Part shown: piece after piece, positions 14,601 through 15,560 of the stretch | Layout of the letters: each line of letters begins with the position of its first letter | Numbering within the stretch: the first letter of the stretch is position 1 | Source: Paenibacillaceae bacterium UBA6304 | GTDB lineage: Bacteria > Bacillota > Bacilli > Paenibacillales > Paenibacillaceae | Direction: 5' to 3' | DNA: 15,560 bases | Assembly: GCA_002439285.1 (NCBI GenBank) | Contig: DJTQ01000046.1 | Location: 1 to 15,560 of the forward strand | Notes under the pieces: model-generated | Database searches by the model: none | The model's input: the letters and a program-made list of their open reading frames with translations, nothing else | Told to the model about the DNA's origin: nothing | Made by a program: the position numbers and the translations under genes

Positions 14601-14817
14601 GTTCCGGATCGGGCAGCAGAAAAACGTGGAGGTCCATAAGCTGATCTGCCAGGGGACGCTGGAAGAACGGATCGATGAATTGATCGAACGTAAAAAGTCG
14701 CTCTCGGAACAAGTCGTCGGTTCAGGCGAGCAATGGCTGACGGAAATGTCCAATGAAGAGCTGCGCAATCTGATCGCGCTTCAGACGGGGAGCATCATGG
14801 AGGAGGAAGTAAGATGA
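11680..14817 (+). CDS. SNF2-family DEAD/DEAH-box ATPase/helicase, YwqA-like
   Basis: Double-stranded DNA-dependent ATPase of the Swi2/Snf2 type, 1045 residues. The N-terminal half (1-about 560) includes a bacterial SNF2-associated region with Glu/Gly-rich stretches around residues 268-286. The motor has Walker A DDMGLGKT (592-599), DEAQ (691-694), motif III MTGTP (718-722), [11 protein letters not shown] near 940 and the motif VI region [23 protein letters not shown] from 957. All ATPase motifs are intact. Such proteins, sometimes called RapA/HepA-like, remodel protein-DNA complexes; in Bacillus subtilis the homologue ywqA is paired with the SWIM zinc-finger gene ywqB. Here the next gene overlaps by 4 bases (ATGA) and encodes a SWIM-like motif, so the pairing seems kept. 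The start ATG at 11680 is preceded by GGGAG at about nine bases. Confidence 0.93.
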   Translation: [1045 protein letters not shown]

Positions 14818-15560
14818 GCCGAACACTTGCTGTTCCAAGCGATATTCATATAGAGCTGGTAGCGGGCGGGCTACGGATCGATCTTCCCGCCCAGGCCTCG
14901 GAGGGCAGAAGGCGCCGGCATCGTGTCAGTGGAGACGAAGGAGAAGGCGGAAGCAGCACGGGGAGAGCCGGCAGTAGCGGCATAGGCAAAGGAAAGACGC
15001 AGGGAGATGGCGAAAATAGAGCCGGTAGCGCCGCAGAGAGTGCTACCGGGAGTGCTGGGGTCGAAGGTAGTGAGCAGACAGTTGCAAGCCCGGTAAGCAA
15101 TGCCGCTCTTCACAGGAACGATGGGGCGCCGATCTGCACGGTCGTGCTTCCGGCATATCTTCCCGGCAGCGCGGAAAGCCGGGAGTTGCTGCGGCGGCTA
15201 GAGAGCAGCCCGCTCATCTTGGCGGGGCTGCTTGAGGAGGGGGCAGAGGCGCTGGACGCCCTCCTGCCCGAGCAGCCTCCTTGGCGGAGGCCGCGCACCT
15301 CAGCAGGCTTGGCCGGCAAGGGTGGAACAGGCGCCCGGGTTGGGGCCGGCGCTGAGGCGGTAGCTGGCGAGAGGATCGATGCCAGCGTAGAGGCCCAAGC
15401 AGCCGGTTCGGGTCGGGAGCCCGAACCGGCAGTGCCGGGCGATGCCGGCCCAGCGTGCTCCTGCGGCGCACCCGGCTGCGGCCATGTCGAGCGCGCCATG
15501 GCCTATGGTGACGCCGCTTGGGCCGCCGATGCCTGCCTGCGGCTGGCGCTGCTCGGCTGG
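14814..15560 (+). CDS. SWIM-like zinc-binding protein (YwqB-type partner of the SNF2 ATPase); 3' end outside window
   Basis: Reading frame open from ATG 14814 to the window edge (249 codons). It overlaps the SNF2 gene by 4 bases, and AGGAGG lies about ten bases before the ATG inside the SNF2 coding end, so the two are translationally coupled. Cys215, Cys217, Cys222 and His224 form CxCx4CxH, the pattern of a SWIM zinc finger. Between conserved-looking blocks (1-28, 106-158, 213-249) lie two low-complexity segments rich in Gly, Ser, Ala and Glu (about 38-100 and 162-210) that are probably disordered. In Bacillus the gene after the SNF2 ATPase encodes a SWIM protein; the usual SWIM sequence there is CSCPDW-type, so this variant is less certain. 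Codon usage becomes very GC-rich, yet the frame remains intact. Confidence 0.75.
   Translation, partial: MSRTLAVPSDIHIELVAGGLRIDLPAQASEGRRRRHRVSGDEGEGGSSTGRAGSSGIGKGKTQGDGENRAGSAAESATGSAGVEGSEQTVASPVSNAALHRNDGAPICTVVLPAYLPGSAESRELLRRLESSPLILAGLLEEGAEALDALLPEQPPWRRPRTSAGLAGKGGTGARVGAGAEAVAGERIDASVEAQAAGSGREPEPAVPGDAGPACSCGAPGCGHVERAMAYGDAAWAADACLRLALLGW

Noticed and set aside
15110..15499. 129-codon open frame on the minus strand near the right edge
   Set aside because: A shadow of the GC-rich SWIM-like gene on the plus strand, rich in Pro, Ala and Ser, with no start signal.

Overview
The window looks like a chromosomal stretch of a low-to-mid GC Bacillota, most likely Paenibacillus or a close relative. 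The reasons are strong AGGAGG-type ribosome binding sites, plausible sigma-B- and sigma-D-type promoters, a CsbD protein, a heptaprenyl-type polyprenyl diphosphate synthase, a LytS-type 5TM histidine kinase and a YwqA-like SNF2 helicase followed by an overlapping gene. The genus is an inference from gene content and was not tested by a search. I see no rRNA, tRNA, CRISPR array, insertion sequence or phage gene.

Left part (1-4600, all minus strand): a respiratory cluster, read right to left as FMN-binding lipoprotein, membrane-anchored type II NADH dehydrogenase with an extra C-terminal membrane domain, small HepS-like protein, polyprenyl diphosphate synthase (runs off the window edge). This combination matches part of the flavin-based extracellular electron transfer locus known from Listeria (pplA, ndh2, dmkB). 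NADH would be oxidised at the membrane, electrons would pass to a (demethyl)menaquinone whose side chain is made by the synthase, and then to covalently bound flavin on the surface lipoprotein. The lipoprotein gene has an in-frame TGA exactly where its second FMN-binding repeat should have a Trp codon, so only the first domain is made unless the stop is read through. Upstream lies a near-consensus Fnr/Crp palindrome centred 41.5 bases before a predicted start site, which suggests activation when oxygen is low.

Middle part (4675-8700): a CPA1-type K+ or Na+/H+ antiporter on the minus strand; a divergent membrane HD-GYP c-di-GMP phosphodiesterase behind a sigma-D-like promoter; a CsbD stress protein behind a sigma-B-like promoter; an 87-residue unknown protein preceded by a structured intergenic repeat. 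Two of these genes end inside their own terminator hairpins.

Right part (8734-15560): an orphan 5TM histidine kinase, RidA, a convergent TspO/MBR-like membrane protein sharing a long bidirectional terminator with ridA, then a large SNF2-family ATPase overlapping by 4 bases a partial gene whose product has a SWIM-like CxCx4CxH motif and long low-complexity inserts. No gene-free stretch exceeds 300 bases; the largest gaps (4392-4674 and 11470-11679) hold regulatory or unassigned intergenic sequence.
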